A stretch of 64,000 bases of DNA, from the NCBI GenBank assembly GCA_947476335.1, contig CANJQH010000009.1:1-64000 (forward strand), given 5' to 3'. The stretch's first letter is position 1; the number at the start of each line of letters is the position of its first letter. The notes under the pieces were generated by a model that saw only the letters and a list, made by a program, of their open reading frames with translations, made no database searches and was not told the DNA's origin. This DNA is from Anaerolineae bacterium. Lineage in GTDB: Bacteria > Chloroflexota > Anaerolineae > J036 > Brachytrichaceae. Shown here in pieces: positions 52,670 to 61,864 of this stretch. A program made the translations under genes and the position numbers.

Positions 52670-53677
52670 TTATATATATTCGTATTCGAAGACCACCTGT
52701 AAAACATCTGCTGCATGCTCATCGAGCAGACGATGTCCATGCTGCGCATCATCAAAGCGCAGCCGCGTCGTGATCAATTGCGACGGACGCACTTCACGCA
52801 GCATGCGCCACGCCACATCAAGCCGACGCTGCTTCGTCCAGCGCGCACTGAGTTCGGGCGCGAGCGTGCTCACCTGGCTCGCCTCCAGGCGAATACGGCT
52901 GCGATGAAATCGCCCCCCCAGATCAACCGTCACCGGTTTTGATCCGTACCACGATCCAAGAATTACACGGCCGCCGTAGCCGGTTGCTGCAAGTGCAACG
53001 TCGAGCGCAGCAGGCGCGCCGCTCAACTCAAAAGTCACGTCAGCACATTCTGCGATGCGCACGCACGCAGCAGCGTCGCTCGGATCGACGGCCGCATGCG
53101 CTCCCATCCGCATGCTCCATTCGCGCCGCAGCGCCAGCTTCTCTACGCCAATCAGCGATGCCAGCGGCATGCGCGACAAAAGCGCCGTCGTCAGCAAACC
53201 AACAACGCCCTGCCCAACCACGACGACGCGTTCGCCAATCCATGGGCGCGCGTCCATCACAAAATTCACCGCCGATTCCATGTTCGGCAAGAGCACAGCA
53301 TCATCAGTTGCCACGTCATCGGGCACGATCTGCAAATCGGACACATGCGCTGTAAAGACATCCTCGTGCGGATTAAATGCAAATACGCGGCGGCCAAGCC
53401 ATTCCGCAGGAACCTGCGCGCCAAGCGCATCAACGACGCCGACGCATGAATATCCGTACTTGAGCGGAAACTGCAGGCCGCCGCCGAGCGCGGCAATCGA
53501 CGCATCTGCCATCAAATGCGTCGGCGCTTCGCCACGATAAATCAGCAGCTCCGTGCCCGGGCTGATCGCAGAAAGCAGCGTGCGCACGCGCACCTGGCTC
53601 GGCGTCGGCTCAGGCACGGCTTCTTCGCAAATCTCCGCACAGCGCGGAGCGGTGAAATATAAAGAACGTCGACGCAT
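52670..53677 (-). CDS. Zinc-type medium-chain dehydrogenase (MDR family)
   Basis: The 335-residue MDR protein has the GroES-like N-terminus with SAISPGTELLIYRG, the FPLKYGYSCVGVV segment and a Rossmann motif VVVGQGVVGLLT. The SPGTE pattern resembles BchC-like and related Zn-dehydrogenases. The catalytic and structural Cys ligands of classical alcohol dehydrogenases are not evident, so zinc use is uncertain. ATG 53677 lies ten bases after the reductase stop codon, indicating one transcription unit. By context it may oxidise a side chain of a pterin or pyrimidine intermediate. Confidence 0.8.
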   Translation of the reverse strand: MRRRSLYFTAPRCAEICEEAVPEPTPSQVRVRTLLSAISPGTELLIYRGEAPTHLMADASIAALGGGLQFPLKYGYSCVGVVDALGAQVPAEWLGRRVFAFNPHEDVFTAHVSDLQIVPDDVATDDAVLLPNMESAVNFVMDARPWIGERVVVVGQGVVGLLTTALLSRMPLASLIGVEKLALRREWSMRMGAHAAVDPSDAAACVRIAECADVTFELSGAPAALDVALAATGYGGRVILGSWYGSKPVTVDLGGRFHRSRIRLEASQVSTLAPELSARWTKQRRLDVAWRMLREVRPSQLITTRLRFDDAQHGHRLLDEHAADVLQVVFEYEYI

Positions 53678-53687
53678 GATCCATATC

Positions 53688-54326
53688 CTATGCCAGCGGC
53701 GCAAATTCAGCTTCGACGATCATGTCGCCTCCCACCGGGCGATAACGCACGTTGCGCAGTTCGGGCAGTTCGATGCGCGTGTGATGCAGCGCATGCATGC
53801 CGGTGAGAAAACGCGGCGCAATCGTCAGCGCCAAACGATGCGCGCACCCGGACTCCAGCAATGACGTGATGACGTGTGATCCACCCTCGACCATCAGCGA
53901 GCGCACACTCTGCTCTTCAAGCACACGCAGCAACTGCGGCCAGCGACCTGCATAAGACCCCTCATCAAAGGCGCGCAGCACGCGCACACCATGTGCCTCG
54001 ACCTCGTGCCGGCGTTCCGTCTGCACAGAATTGCTGCACAACACCCACAGCGGATGCACCGGCTGCGCGATCAGGCGGCATGTCAGTGGAATGCGCAGAT
54101 GCGAATCAAGCACGATCGGCTGCGGGCTGGCGCCGCTCACCAGCCGCACATTCAAGCGCGGATCATCCGCAAGCACAGTGTCAACGCCGACGAGGATCGC
54201 ATCATGTGCGGCGCGTAAGCCGTGCGTGTAGGCCATGGCCTCGGCGCTGCTGAGCGCAGTCGGATGCCCCGGGCGCGCAGTGATGCAGCCATCAAGGCTT
54301 TGCGCGAAGGCCAGCGTGACAATCAT
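53688..54326 (-). CDS. RibD C-terminal-type reductase (dihydrofolate reductase-like fold)
   Basis: The 212-residue protein has the reductase domain of RibD without the deaminase: [29 protein letters not shown] and [14 protein letters not shown]. In riboflavin synthesis this domain reduces the ribosyl side chain of a GTP-derived aminopyrimidine with NADPH; stand-alone versions act before deamination in archaea and fungi. Its ATG overlaps the GTP cyclohydrolase II stop (ATGA), so it likely acts on that enzyme's product. No other rib genes are adjacent. Confidence 0.87.
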   Translation of the reverse strand: MIVTLAFAQSLDGCITARPGHPTALSSAEAMAYTHGLRAAHDAILVGVDTVLADDPRLNVRLVSGASPQPIVLDSHLRIPLTCRLIAQPVHPLWVLCSNSVQTERRHEVEAHGVRVLRAFDEGSYAGRWPQLLRVLEEQSVRSLMVEGGSHVITSLLESGCAHRLALTIAPRFLTGMHALHHTRIELPELRNVRYRPVGGDMIVEAEFAPLA

Positions 54327-54931
54327 GACACCGCCAGCAAATGGCGCATGCGCATGGCCTTGGCCAGCAGATAGCGCTCGTTCTCTGCATGTACCGGCAC
54401 CTGCAGCGCCACACGCTCATCCACCTGCACACCGATCTGTTGCAAACCCTCAATCTTGGCCGGGTTGTTGGTCATCAGACGAATTGAACGCACACCAAGA
54501 TTCGCCAGCATCGCTGCTGCGACATCGTAGCGCCGACCGTCCGCCGCATGCCCGAGCAGCAGATTGGCGTCGACAGTATCGTGCCCAAGATCTTGCAGGT
54601 TGTAGGCTTTGAGTTTTTCGATCAGCCCAATGCCACGCCCTTCCTGCCGTAGATACAACACCACACCGGCGCCCGCTTCAGCGATGGCGCGCAACGCAAG
54701 ATCGAGCTGCGGGCCACAATCACAGCGCAGTGACCCCATCACATCACCCGTAAAGCATTCCGAATGCACCCGCGTCAGAACACCGCTGCGGCCATCGATC
54801 TCGCCGTACACGATGGCCAAATGTTCTTTGTCGTCCTGGTCATTGCGGTACGCATGCAGACAAAGCTCACCATGTTCGGTCGGAATACGTGCAGAGGCGG
54901 CGCGGATCACGTGGGGATGCTCAGTGGACAT
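54323..54931 (-). CDS. ribA: GTP cyclohydrolase II
   Basis: The 202-residue enzyme opens the imidazole ring of GTP to give 2,5-diamino-6-ribosylamino-pyrimidinone phosphate. Zinc ligands Cys59, Cys70 and Cys72 appear in HSECFTGD and RCDCG. The Arg-rich [10 protein letters not shown] loop is present, and Tyr110 (KAYNLQD) corresponds to the E. coli Tyr105 needed for complete hydrolysis. Thus the canonical product is predicted, unlike a Streptomyces paralogue with Met there. It is first in the minus-strand run and is divergent from the MFS gene with 55 bp between starts. Confidence 0.93.
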   Translation of the reverse strand: MSTEHPHVIRAASARIPTEHGELCLHAYRNDQDDKEHLAIVYGEIDGRSGVLTRVHSECFTGDVMGSLRCDCGPQLDLALRAIAEAGAGVVLYLRQEGRGIGLIEKLKAYNLQDLGHDTVDANLLLGHAADGRRYDVAAAMLANLGVRSIRLMTNNPAKIEGLQQIGVQVDERVALQVPVHAENERYLLAKAMRMRHLLAVS

Positions 54932-54986
54932 GGGAAGACTTTTACATGCACACATGAGGAGAAGCTGTGTCGTTATCATCGACTGA

Positions 54987-56180
54987 ATGCGCACTGTGCT
55001 GTTCACGCTTTTTCTCGATGTGCTGGCGTACAGCATGATCGCGCCCCTTCTCCCGTTCTATGTGCACGACCTGGCCGGCGCCGGCGCCGGCGTACCAGTA
55101 GCATGGTTGGCCGGAATGCTCGGCGCAGGTTACGCAGCAATGCAGTTGATTTCCGGCCCGCTCCTCGGCGTGCTCTCCGATCGCCACGGCCGCCGGCCAG
55201 GTCTGCTGGCGTGCCAGGTCGGCACAGTAATCAGTTTCGTGCTGCTGGCAAATGCGATGTCAATCGAAATGCTGTTCGTCGCCGTTCTGGTCGACGGCCT
55301 GACGGGCGGAAATCTGACGGCGGTGCATGCGTACATCGCAGATGTATCGACTCCGGAAAAACGCGCGCACAACCTGGCGCTGACCGGTGTCGCATTCGGC
55401 CTCGGTGTAACAACCGGCCCGGCGCTCGGATCGCTGCTGGCAATGGTCAACCTACATGCAGCCGTCGTCGCATGCATCGTGGCTGCAGCCAGCCTGATTC
55501 TCACCGCCTCATTCCTGCCGGAATCGCTGCCTGCCGAGCAACGAACGGTGCGCAGTTCGGGCTCACTTCCCCATCAACTTCCACATCAACTTCCACGTCG
55601 ACTTTCAAGTCGACTTTCACATCGCCCGGCGATAACGCTGCTTCTCACCGCGATTTTTGCAGCCAACCTGTCATTCGTCGGCCTGCAGGCGAACTTCGGC
55701 CTTTTCAGCGCTGCACGTTTCGCATGGTCAATGCGCGAGACAAGCGGATTTTTCGCGTTTGTCGGATTGTGCGCAGTGCTGACGCAGGGGCTGGTGCTGC
55801 CGATCGCACAGCGCCGCTTCGGTGATCGCAGATTAATCGCCGCCGGACTTCCGCTGCTGGCGCTGGGCCTGGCGGGAATTGCGTTTGCCAGCGACGCGCG
55901 CTGGGTCTTTCCAGCAGCAGCCATCGCCGCATTCGGCAGCGGGCTCTCGCTGCCAACACTCAGCGCCGTCGCTGCACACACAGCAGCCGAACAGCGCGGG
56001 CTGCTCATGGGAGCGACGCAGTCGCTGCACGCCATTGCGAGCATTGCTGCGCCACTGATGACCGGCGCAGCCTACGAGTTCGTCGCACCGGGTGCGCCAT
56101 ATCTGGCCGGCTGTGCCTGCGCATTGATCGCGGCCGGAGCCGCACATCGCGCATTCGTCATGCTGCAAGCGCGGCAATGA
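54987..56180 (+). CDS. Major facilitator superfamily transporter
   Basis: The 397-residue protein has about twelve transmembrane helices and the MFS loop motif [14 protein letters not shown] between helices 2 and 3, as in TetA-like drug:proton antiporters. The central loop (about 190-215) holds a repeat-encoded stretch [20 protein letters not shown]. Being divergent from GTP cyclohydrolase II, it may export the pathway product. Its 3' end overlaps the convergent glycosyltransferase gene by 23 bp. Confidence 0.87.
   Translation: MRTVLFTLFLDVLAYSMIAPLLPFYVHDLAGAGAGVPVAWLAGMLGAGYAAMQLISGPLLGVLSDRHGRRPGLLACQVGTVISFVLLANAMSIEMLFVAVLVDGLTGGNLTAVHAYIADVSTPEKRAHNLALTGVAFGLGVTTGPALGSLLAMVNLHAAVVACIVAAASLILTASFLPESLPAEQRTVRSSGSLPHQLPHQLPRRLSSRLSHRPAITLLLTAIFAANLSFVGLQANFGLFSAARFAWSMRETSGFFAFVGLCAVLTQGLVLPIAQRRFGDRRLIAAGLPLLALGLAGIAFASDARWVFPAAAIAAFGSGLSLPTLSAVAAHTAAEQRGLLMGATQSLHAIASIAAPLMTGAAYEFVAPGAPYLAGCACALIAAGAAHRAFVMLQARQ
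55573..55620 (+). repeat. In-frame 12-bp tandem repeat in the MFS gene
   Basis: ATCAACTTCCAC twice, then GTCGACTTTCAA and GTCGACTTTCAC, extending the cytoplasmic central loop. Confidence 0.85.
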
Positions 56181-57408
56181 TGCGGTCGGCAACGCGCTGC
56201 GCGCCGTTTTCATCACGCATGCGCATCGCACATGACTGCGTCCCAGTGCGCAAATTTACATCGTGCAAAGCCTGATCGATTCGTGCCAGCCATGTAGAAC
56301 GCCCCATCGCACGATGCACCGGCGCAACGGCAACGCCAGCCACTTGTGCACGCTCAGCCCAGAAATGCTGGTCCGCAAACACCGGCATGATTACCGCAGG
56401 CGATCCAGCACGAGCGGCCTCGGCGGTCGTCCCAGCGCCGCCATGATGAATCACACAACGCATATGTGGAAATAATGCGCCGTGCGGCACATCGCGCACG
56501 ATCCGCATGCGATCCAAAAATGCCGGCGGCACCGCAGGCAAATTCACCACAGCGCGCAGCCCATGACGCAGCAGCGCTTCGTGCAGCCACGGCAGCGCAT
56601 GCGTGATGGGTGCCATGCTCCCAGCACCGGCGCCGATGTAAATGACATCTCCTCCGTCGATCCAGCGCTGCAAATGCGCATCGAGCGCAGGCGTGTGCTG
56701 TGGAAAGCATGTGCCGAGCGGATGCAGCGCAGGAAGCCAATCCGCAGGCGGAGGCGCCAGGCGGGCAGAGAACGCATTCATCACGGCATCCGCGCGTGCA
56801 TGCACACGCACCAGCGCACCTTCGCGGATGCCGCGCGGCCGCAGCCCGTGACTACGCCGCCAATGATTCACAACACCGCGCAACGGCAGCCACAACATCG
56901 CATCGACGAACACATAGCTCAGTGTGCGCGGGACGCGCCACGGCCACACGCTCGCTGCAAACGAATCCGTCGGCGTGAGTGGCTGCAGCAGCTGCCACAA
57001 CGCCGGAATACCACAGGCGTCCGCCACATCAGCCGCCCACAACGACGCCAGGCCGCCGACGACGGCGCGTGCACCCGCACACGCGGCCATCGCAGAATCA
57101 AGCAAATTCGCTGTCCAGCGCGGCACTCGGCGCAGATAGCGCGCAGTTTCACGCACAGCGGTGCGTGAAATGACACCGTCGAACAACGTCGGATGTACAG
57201 CAAGCCATGCGCTGGGATTTTCCGCCAGCGCCATAAACGGCACGCCGGCGCCTTCGACCAGCGCACGATGCTCAAGATGTGCAGCAATGCGCACTGGAAA
57301 GCCGCGCTGCTGCAGCGCACACGCCGCCGCTACACACGGCTGCACGTCGCCGCGCGTACCACTCGCGAGAAAAACCACCGGGGCGGATGCGGATGTCTGT
57401 ACCAACAA
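56158..57408 (-). CDS. UGT/GT28-like glycosyltransferase
   Basis: The 416-residue GT-B enzyme has FLASGTRGDVQPCVA at the N-terminus, as in sterol and macrolide glycosyltransferases. Its donor-binding signature is IHHGGAGTTAEAARAGSPAV followed by MPVFADQHFWAERA. It would glycosylate a small lipophilic or secondary-metabolite acceptor. It begins three bases after the stop of the upstream methyltransferase gene, so both act in one unit. Confidence 0.88.
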   Translation of the reverse strand: MLVQTSASAPVVFLASGTRGDVQPCVAAACALQQRGFPVRIAAHLEHRALVEGAGVPFMALAENPSAWLAVHPTLFDGVISRTAVRETARYLRRVPRWTANLLDSAMAACAGARAVVGGLASLWAADVADACGIPALWQLLQPLTPTDSFAASVWPWRVPRTLSYVFVDAMLWLPLRGVVNHWRRSHGLRPRGIREGALVRVHARADAVMNAFSARLAPPPADWLPALHPLGTCFPQHTPALDAHLQRWIDGGDVIYIGAGAGSMAPITHALPWLHEALLRHGLRAVVNLPAVPPAFLDRMRIVRDVPHGALFPHMRCVIHHGGAGTTAEAARAGSPAVIMPVFADQHFWAERAQVAGVAVAPVHRAMGRSTWLARIDQALHDVNLRTGTQSCAMRMRDENGAQRVADRIIAALAA

Positions 57409-57411
57409 TTC

Positions 57412-58248
57412 CTACTCCACACGCTCGAACACCAGGCAACGATATCGAATCAGGCCGATTGCCAGCAGCGTCTGCAATGCGATGCTGCCAGCCGTCGCAG
57501 CAAGCACAGGATCGCACCGCCACCATGCGCGCGTCCAGTGCAGCAGCGGAGCGATAAGTTGCAGCGGCAGTGCGCGCAAACGCAGCCACGACGTCAGGTC
57601 GTCAGCACGCTGCAAACGCAGGCCGTGCTGCGCTGCGGATTTCGCGAGCGCATCGACGGGCAACACCGACGGCACCCCCCAGCCAATGCGAAAGACGGCA
57701 ACCAGGTTTTCTTCAACGGGCGAAGCCGACGCGCGCGCAACAGTGTCGTCGAGGAGCACGAGGCGGCCGCCGCTGCGCAGCAAGCGCGCAGCTTCAGCGA
57801 GGTATACGCCGGCACCGGGCGCATGCGCAAACGCCTCGATGGAATACACCAGATCACAGGACGCACTGCGCAGTGGAACAGCGAGAAAATTCCCTTCGAC
57901 GATATAAGCCGCGCCGGCGGTGCGCTGCGCCGCAAGCAGCGCTTGTGCACGACTGAGCGTCATGCCGAAAAGTACGGCAGCAGACGGAAGATGCGGCCGC
58001 AAGTCGAGCAATGCGCCACCTACGCCACAGCCGAGATCGACGACGCATTCGATGGTCGAAATTTTGTGCAGTTCGTCGGCCACGAGGCGATGCGAAAACC
58101 GCAGCGCTTCATCGAGCGATCGCACACCAGTCGGCCACAGTGCGCGATGCACGCTGCCAGCAGATGCGCGACTGCCGAAGTGTGCAAACAACGCAGTGTT
58201 GCGCTCGTAATAGCGTCGCACATTATCGACGTGCCGATCGTTCGTCAT
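57412..58248 (-). CDS. SAM-dependent methyltransferase (sterol/gamma-tocopherol-type)
   Basis: The 278-residue enzyme starts NVRRYYERNTALFAHFG and has SAM motif VVDLGCGVGGALLDL, YSIEAFAHAP and LLRSGGRLVLLDD. The pattern is that of small-molecule methyltransferases acting on sterols, tocopherols or polyketide-like compounds. A weakly hydrophobic segment near the C-terminus (about 245-265) may associate with membranes. ATG 58248 is used; the longer frame adds Cys-rich residues with no similarity. It is coupled to the glycosyltransferase. Confidence 0.8.
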   Translation of the reverse strand: MTNDRHVDNVRRYYERNTALFAHFGSRASAGSVHRALWPTGVRSLDEALRFSHRLVADELHKISTIECVVDLGCGVGGALLDLRPHLPSAAVLFGMTLSRAQALLAAQRTAGAAYIVEGNFLAVPLRSASCDLVYSIEAFAHAPGAGVYLAEAARLLRSGGRLVLLDDTVARASASPVEENLVAVFRIGWGVPSVLPVDALAKSAAQHGLRLQRADDLTSWLRLRALPLQLIAPLLHWTRAWWRCDPVLAATAGSIALQTLLAIGLIRYRCLVFERVE

Positions 58249-58365
58249 CATTCCGAACCCTGTGCAACTGCATGCGCACCGCACGTCTGCGAATAAAAAA
58301 TCCCGGGCTGGTCACGTATCGACCTTGCCCAGGACTACCCGAATCGCCCGAGAAAAACGTGGGAA

Positions 58366-59049
58366 TCAGGCGACAGCAGCATAGGCCTGCGCGAATGGCT
58401 TACCAATCAGCGCATCCCATTCGCCTGCAGCCCAGCGCATGCCGCGCGTCATCATCGTCAGCACCTGCGGCAGCGCCATGATGTTGGCCTGATGTCCGAG
58501 CGAGTTGTAGAAGACGCGGCCAGCGCCGTAAGTCTTGGTCCATACGACGGGCATGAGCGCATCGTCATAGTCCTCAAAGCGCGTCGTTGCCATCACGCGA
58601 ATCGCTGGGTCGACGTGCATGTAGTACTTCTCGGTGCGCACTTCGAAGTCGGTGATGCCCGCGGTGATCGGGTTGTCATCGACGATGTTGACATCGTAAC
58701 GACGGCCATCATTGCCGGGGTGCGCCACCCATTGGCCGCCGGTCATGAACTGCCATTCAGTTTCGTTGCGAAATGCATCGCACATACCACCATGGCATCC
58801 AGCAAGTCCGACACCAGAGCGCACAGCCTCAAGCACGGGCGTAAGCTGCTCACGCTCGATTTTTCCCATCGTCCAGATCGGCACGATCAAGCTGAGTTTT
58901 TTGAGTTTCTCGCCGTCGCGAAACGCGTCCAGCGTATCCGAGACTTCGACTGCGAATCCGTCGCGGCGCAACTCGGCTTCGAGCAATTCGGCTACTTGTC
59001 GCGGCTGATGTCCGTCCCAGCCGCCCTGCACGATCAGTGCTGATTTCAT
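58366..59049 (-). CDS. ThuA-like domain protein
   Basis: The 227-residue protein has the class I glutamine-amidotransferase-like fold of ThuA: ALIVQGGWDGHQP, VGLAGCHGGMCDAF, YYMHVDPAI and GAGRVFYNSLGHQ. ThuA-like proteins occur in sugar catabolism (e.g. trehalose) operons; no catalytic role is certain. Start 59049 is used because the longer frame continues into the MITE. Confidence 0.85.
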   Translation of the reverse strand: MKSALIVQGGWDGHQPRQVAELLEAELRRDGFAVEVSDTLDAFRDGEKLKKLSLIVPIWTMGKIEREQLTPVLEAVRSGVGLAGCHGGMCDAFRNETEWQFMTGGQWVAHPGNDGRRYDVNIVDDNPITAGITDFEVRTEKYYMHVDPAIRVMATTRFEDYDDALMPVVWTKTYGAGRVFYNSLGHQANIMALPQVLTMMTRGMRWAAGEWDALIGKPFAQAYAAVA

Positions 59050-59088
59050 AAGCGGGATTGTAGTTCCGAGTGCCAAATTCGAAATCTG

Positions 59089-59200
59089 GCAACTACGCAG
59101 GCCAGCCAGTTTTCCAACACAAAACACGCTATTTCTTCCCCCGAAGGGAGAAAGAATAGCGTGTTTCGCAGGAAATACTGATTTAGGCCTGCGTAGTTAC
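59089..59200 (+). mobile_element. Family A MITE, full length divergent subtype with target duplication GAAATCTG
   Basis: 112 bp with termini GCAACTACGCAGGCC / AGGCCTGCGTAGTTAC. The stem sequence differs (AAAACACGCTATTTCTT / AAGAATAGCGTGTTTCG) and the loop is CGAAGG-like, yet pairing is largely kept. GAAATCTG lies at 59081-59088 and 59201-59208. Confidence 0.93.
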
Positions 59201-59221
59201 GAAATCTGACAATTTGACTCT

Positions 59222-61195
59222 CTACTCTTCCCCGTTGCGCCGGGCGTCACGTTCCATATCAGCGACGATGCGGGCAATTTCAGCGTAGGCGGCGCGTTGC
59301 TTGCGATAGAGATCACTCTCGCTCATCACCAGTTTGCGCGCCACATCGCGCACCTTCTGGCTCTGCAGAATTTTTAGTTCAAGAATGTTGTAGAGCATCC
59401 ATTCAGCAGCGGTGAAGCTGCGCTGGCCATCCGGCTTGAGCTGCTCGATGGCGTCCGATAGCACGCGCCGCAGCGCCTTGGTAGCGTTGCCGTTTTCAGC
59501 CGTCATCGCATCAGACACAATCTGCAGCTGCATGAGCGGTGAATCGGTGAAGCGCGGCCCACCCCAGAAATCCTTCATCGCATCATGTACCCAGTGCGTC
59601 ATGTCATCATAGTTTTCGGCGGGGGAACGTTCGAAGTCTGACACCGTCGGCGCAGCTGGATTGGCGGTTTGCGCCATGCGCCGTTGCATTTCCTCAGCGT
59701 CGGGCACCAGCCGTTCCAGCGCCTCGAACGCGCGGCGCTGCGTCTGTGCATCTTCGAGCGAGCGTGCCGCCTGCCGGATCAGCATAGTGACGCCGCGGCG
59801 CTCGGCATCGCTCAGATCGAGCTGATGCGGCCGCACTGCCAGCCCCAGCACAGCCAGCACAGTGGGGCTTTCGAGCGCGCGCAGTGGAATCAGCCAAAAA
59901 TCTTCCCACTGCATGAAGTCATACTCCAACAGCGACTTCGCCGCATTATTTGTAACCGCATTTTTATCGGCCGATTGATCGGCCGATGGCTGCAGCGACA
60001 TCGCCAACTGCAGCACTTCCTCAGAAACTGGCAGCTGCATCGGCGCTGCCGAATCGCTGGAGCCGACCATGACGTACAGCGGCTCCTCATACGGGCCCGG
60101 ACAGGTAGCGACGAACGCAACGCGCGCGCGCAGCAGGTCGCATAGCGCCGCCAGAATATTTTCGAGATATTGCGTCAGATCAGACGTCGTCATCAGACGC
60201 TCGCTGAAATGCTGCAGGCGCTTCACTTCGGCGCTGTCCTCACCGGCGATCAATCGGTCAATCGACGGCTGCAGCGTCACGATGAACAACTGCGCGAGCA
60301 AAATAATCGTCGCCACTGCGATCAAGCCGATGAAAAAACCAGGCAGCTCGAGCCAGCGCTCGATGCGATTGCTCAGCACGAGTGAGGTGATCACGATCGC
60401 AGCCAGCAACGGCCCGCGGATCAGATATTTCATCATGCGCCGCTTGATCACCCGATCAGGCGCACTGGCACCAAAGTAAGCGACCGTGTAGCCCATGAAA
60501 GTGATCGCCGCACCGACGCCCATATTCACCAGCAGCACGCCCAACCAGGGGACGAGCGCAGGAAAAACCAACGGCCAGCTTGTTGGCAGCAGATATGGAA
60601 ACATGGACATCGCCGGCGCTGCAAACGCCAGCGCGAAGTAGGTCATGCGTCGGCGCGTCGTCGCCGTCAGTGAGCGCCGACGCGCCTCGATCACGTTGTA
60701 CGTCGCCCACGCCACGCAGGCGAAGTAGTACAGCGTGAACGGATAAAAGAGCAGCCCAGGTGTGAGATGCGGCAGGCCTGCCGAAGAAATGCCGGGCGTC
60801 GCTACATATTGAGAAGACATCACCAGCAGAAAAACAACCGCACCGGCGACGTAGCCGATTTTCGGCGCAAGCCGCCGCAACGGCTGCGCATCACCCGTCG
60901 CGCGCAACAGCGTGTCTGACAGCGACAGCGAAGCCGCCGGCACAAATGCAATTCCGATCCATTGGAAACGGAGCCACATGTCGGTGCCGGTTTCCGACAC
61001 CTGTGTGAGCAGATCACCGAGAAACGCGCCAATCACACAGGCAAGCACCAAAGCAAAATCGCGCGCAATCGGGCTATGGCGGTTGTACAGCCCGATATAG
61101 ATGATCAGTGCGAACGCAGTGACGAGAATACCCGTCACTACGATGCGATTTAAAAGCGTAATAACTGCGAGCAATTCGAATCCGAGTACTGCCAT
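59222..61195 (-). CDS. Polytopic membrane sensor/regulator with GAF-like region and conserved C-terminal helix segment
   Basis: The 657-residue protein has about eight or nine transmembrane helices (residues 10-310), resembling a 7TM sensor input. A coiled linker (VKRLQHFSERLMTT) and a GAF-like domain (about 335-475) follow. The C-terminal 150 residues are helical and end RDVARKLVMSESDLYRKQRA, a helix-turn-helix-like segment I associate with Chloroflexota regulators. No kinase or cyclase domain is seen. It may couple membrane sensing directly to DNA or protein binding; function unknown. Confidence 0.6.
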   Translation of the reverse strand: MAVLGFELLAVITLLNRIVVTGILVTAFALIIYIGLYNRHSPIARDFALVLACVIGAFLGDLLTQVSETGTDMWLRFQWIGIAFVPAASLSLSDTLLRATGDAQPLRRLAPKIGYVAGAVVFLLVMSSQYVATPGISSAGLPHLTPGLLFYPFTLYYFACVAWATYNVIEARRRSLTATTRRRMTYFALAFAAPAMSMFPYLLPTSWPLVFPALVPWLGVLLVNMGVGAAITFMGYTVAYFGASAPDRVIKRRMMKYLIRGPLLAAIVITSLVLSNRIERWLELPGFFIGLIAVATIILLAQLFIVTLQPSIDRLIAGEDSAEVKRLQHFSERLMTTSDLTQYLENILAALCDLLRARVAFVATCPGPYEEPLYVMVGSSDSAAPMQLPVSEEVLQLAMSLQPSADQSADKNAVTNNAAKSLLEYDFMQWEDFWLIPLRALESPTVLAVLGLAVRPHQLDLSDAERRGVTMLIRQAARSLEDAQTQRRAFEALERLVPDAEEMQRRMAQTANPAAPTVSDFERSPAENYDDMTHWVHDAMKDFWGGPRFTDSPLMQLQIVSDAMTAENGNATKALRRVLSDAIEQLKPDGQRSFTAAEWMLYNILELKILQSQKVRDVARKLVMSESDLYRKQRAAYAEIARIVADMERDARRNGEE

Positions 61196-61243
61196 AATCT
61201 GAAAGCCCCCGGAGCCAATGTGCAGCGATCCCGTTGGGGCTGA

Positions 61244-61798
61244 CTATGAATGAATTCTAGTAGCAAAAAACAGCGCGATGTCGTGCGTTGGGTAGTAATT
61301 CTCAGAATAACCGCAGAAGTACATCCCGAGTGAAGTGCACATGCGACTAGCGGGGTAATTTTTCGTCGGCACGTCGAGCGTGATGCTATGCAGCCCTATG
61401 CTGCGCGCCTGGTCATTGGCAATCTGCAGCAGGCGCGTCGCCACCCCCTTGCGCCGCGCATCAGCACGCACAGTCAGCGCCGTCACCCATCCGGTGTGCT
61501 GCCATGGCAACACCGTCATTGCCAGGTAACCGACGATATTGCGCAGCCCCTGCCCAGCCGGCACTTCACCTTCCACCACCCATAGATGATCTGCACGATG
61601 CAGTGTGCGCCGCAGTGCAGTCGTGTCCAGCGACGGACGCACAGTGATCGCCCGCGGCAGCTTCGCCAGTCGCAGCACAGCGCTCAGTTCTTCCGTGCCC
61701 ACTTTGCCGCTCAGCTGCCAGACGTGATCGGTCTGATAACTGTGGTCGAGCGAACACACCAGGTCCAGGTCGTCCATGTCAGCAGGTCGGATGTTCAT
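61244..61798 (-). CDS. GNAT family N-acetyltransferase
   Basis: The 184-residue protein has the GNAT core: VTALTVRADARRKGVATRLL (acetyl-CoA-binding R-x-x-G-x-A) followed by ITLDVPTKNYPASRMCTSLG. It acetylates an unknown amine substrate in the cytosol. Start 61798 (MNIRPAD) suits the family; the longer frame starts in MITE sequence. Confidence 0.87.
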   Translation of the reverse strand: MNIRPADMDDLDLVCSLDHSYQTDHVWQLSGKVGTEELSAVLRLAKLPRAITVRPSLDTTALRRTLHRADHLWVVEGEVPAGQGLRNIVGYLAMTVLPWQHTGWVTALTVRADARRKGVATRLLQIANDQARSIGLHSITLDVPTKNYPASRMCTSLGMYFCGYSENYYPTHDIALFFATRIHS

Positions 61799-61809
61799 AA
61801 AAGGAATAG

Positions 61810-61850
61810 TACGTTTCGCGATGAAAAATAGAACGGCCTGAACAGTTACG
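61810..61850 (+). mobile_element. Family A remnant (right end)
   Basis: TACGTTTCGCGATGAAAAAT followed by GGCCTGAACAGTTAC matches the right third of family A; the left part is missing. It overlaps the promoter region of the acetyltransferase gene. Confidence 0.65.
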
Positions 61851-61864
61851 AAATCTAAAATCTG

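Noticed and set aside
53688-54931. Ordinary riboflavin operon
   Set aside because: The deaminase, ribB, ribE and ribH genes are missing and the adjoining genes are glycosyltransferases, methyltransferases and a PTPS homologue.
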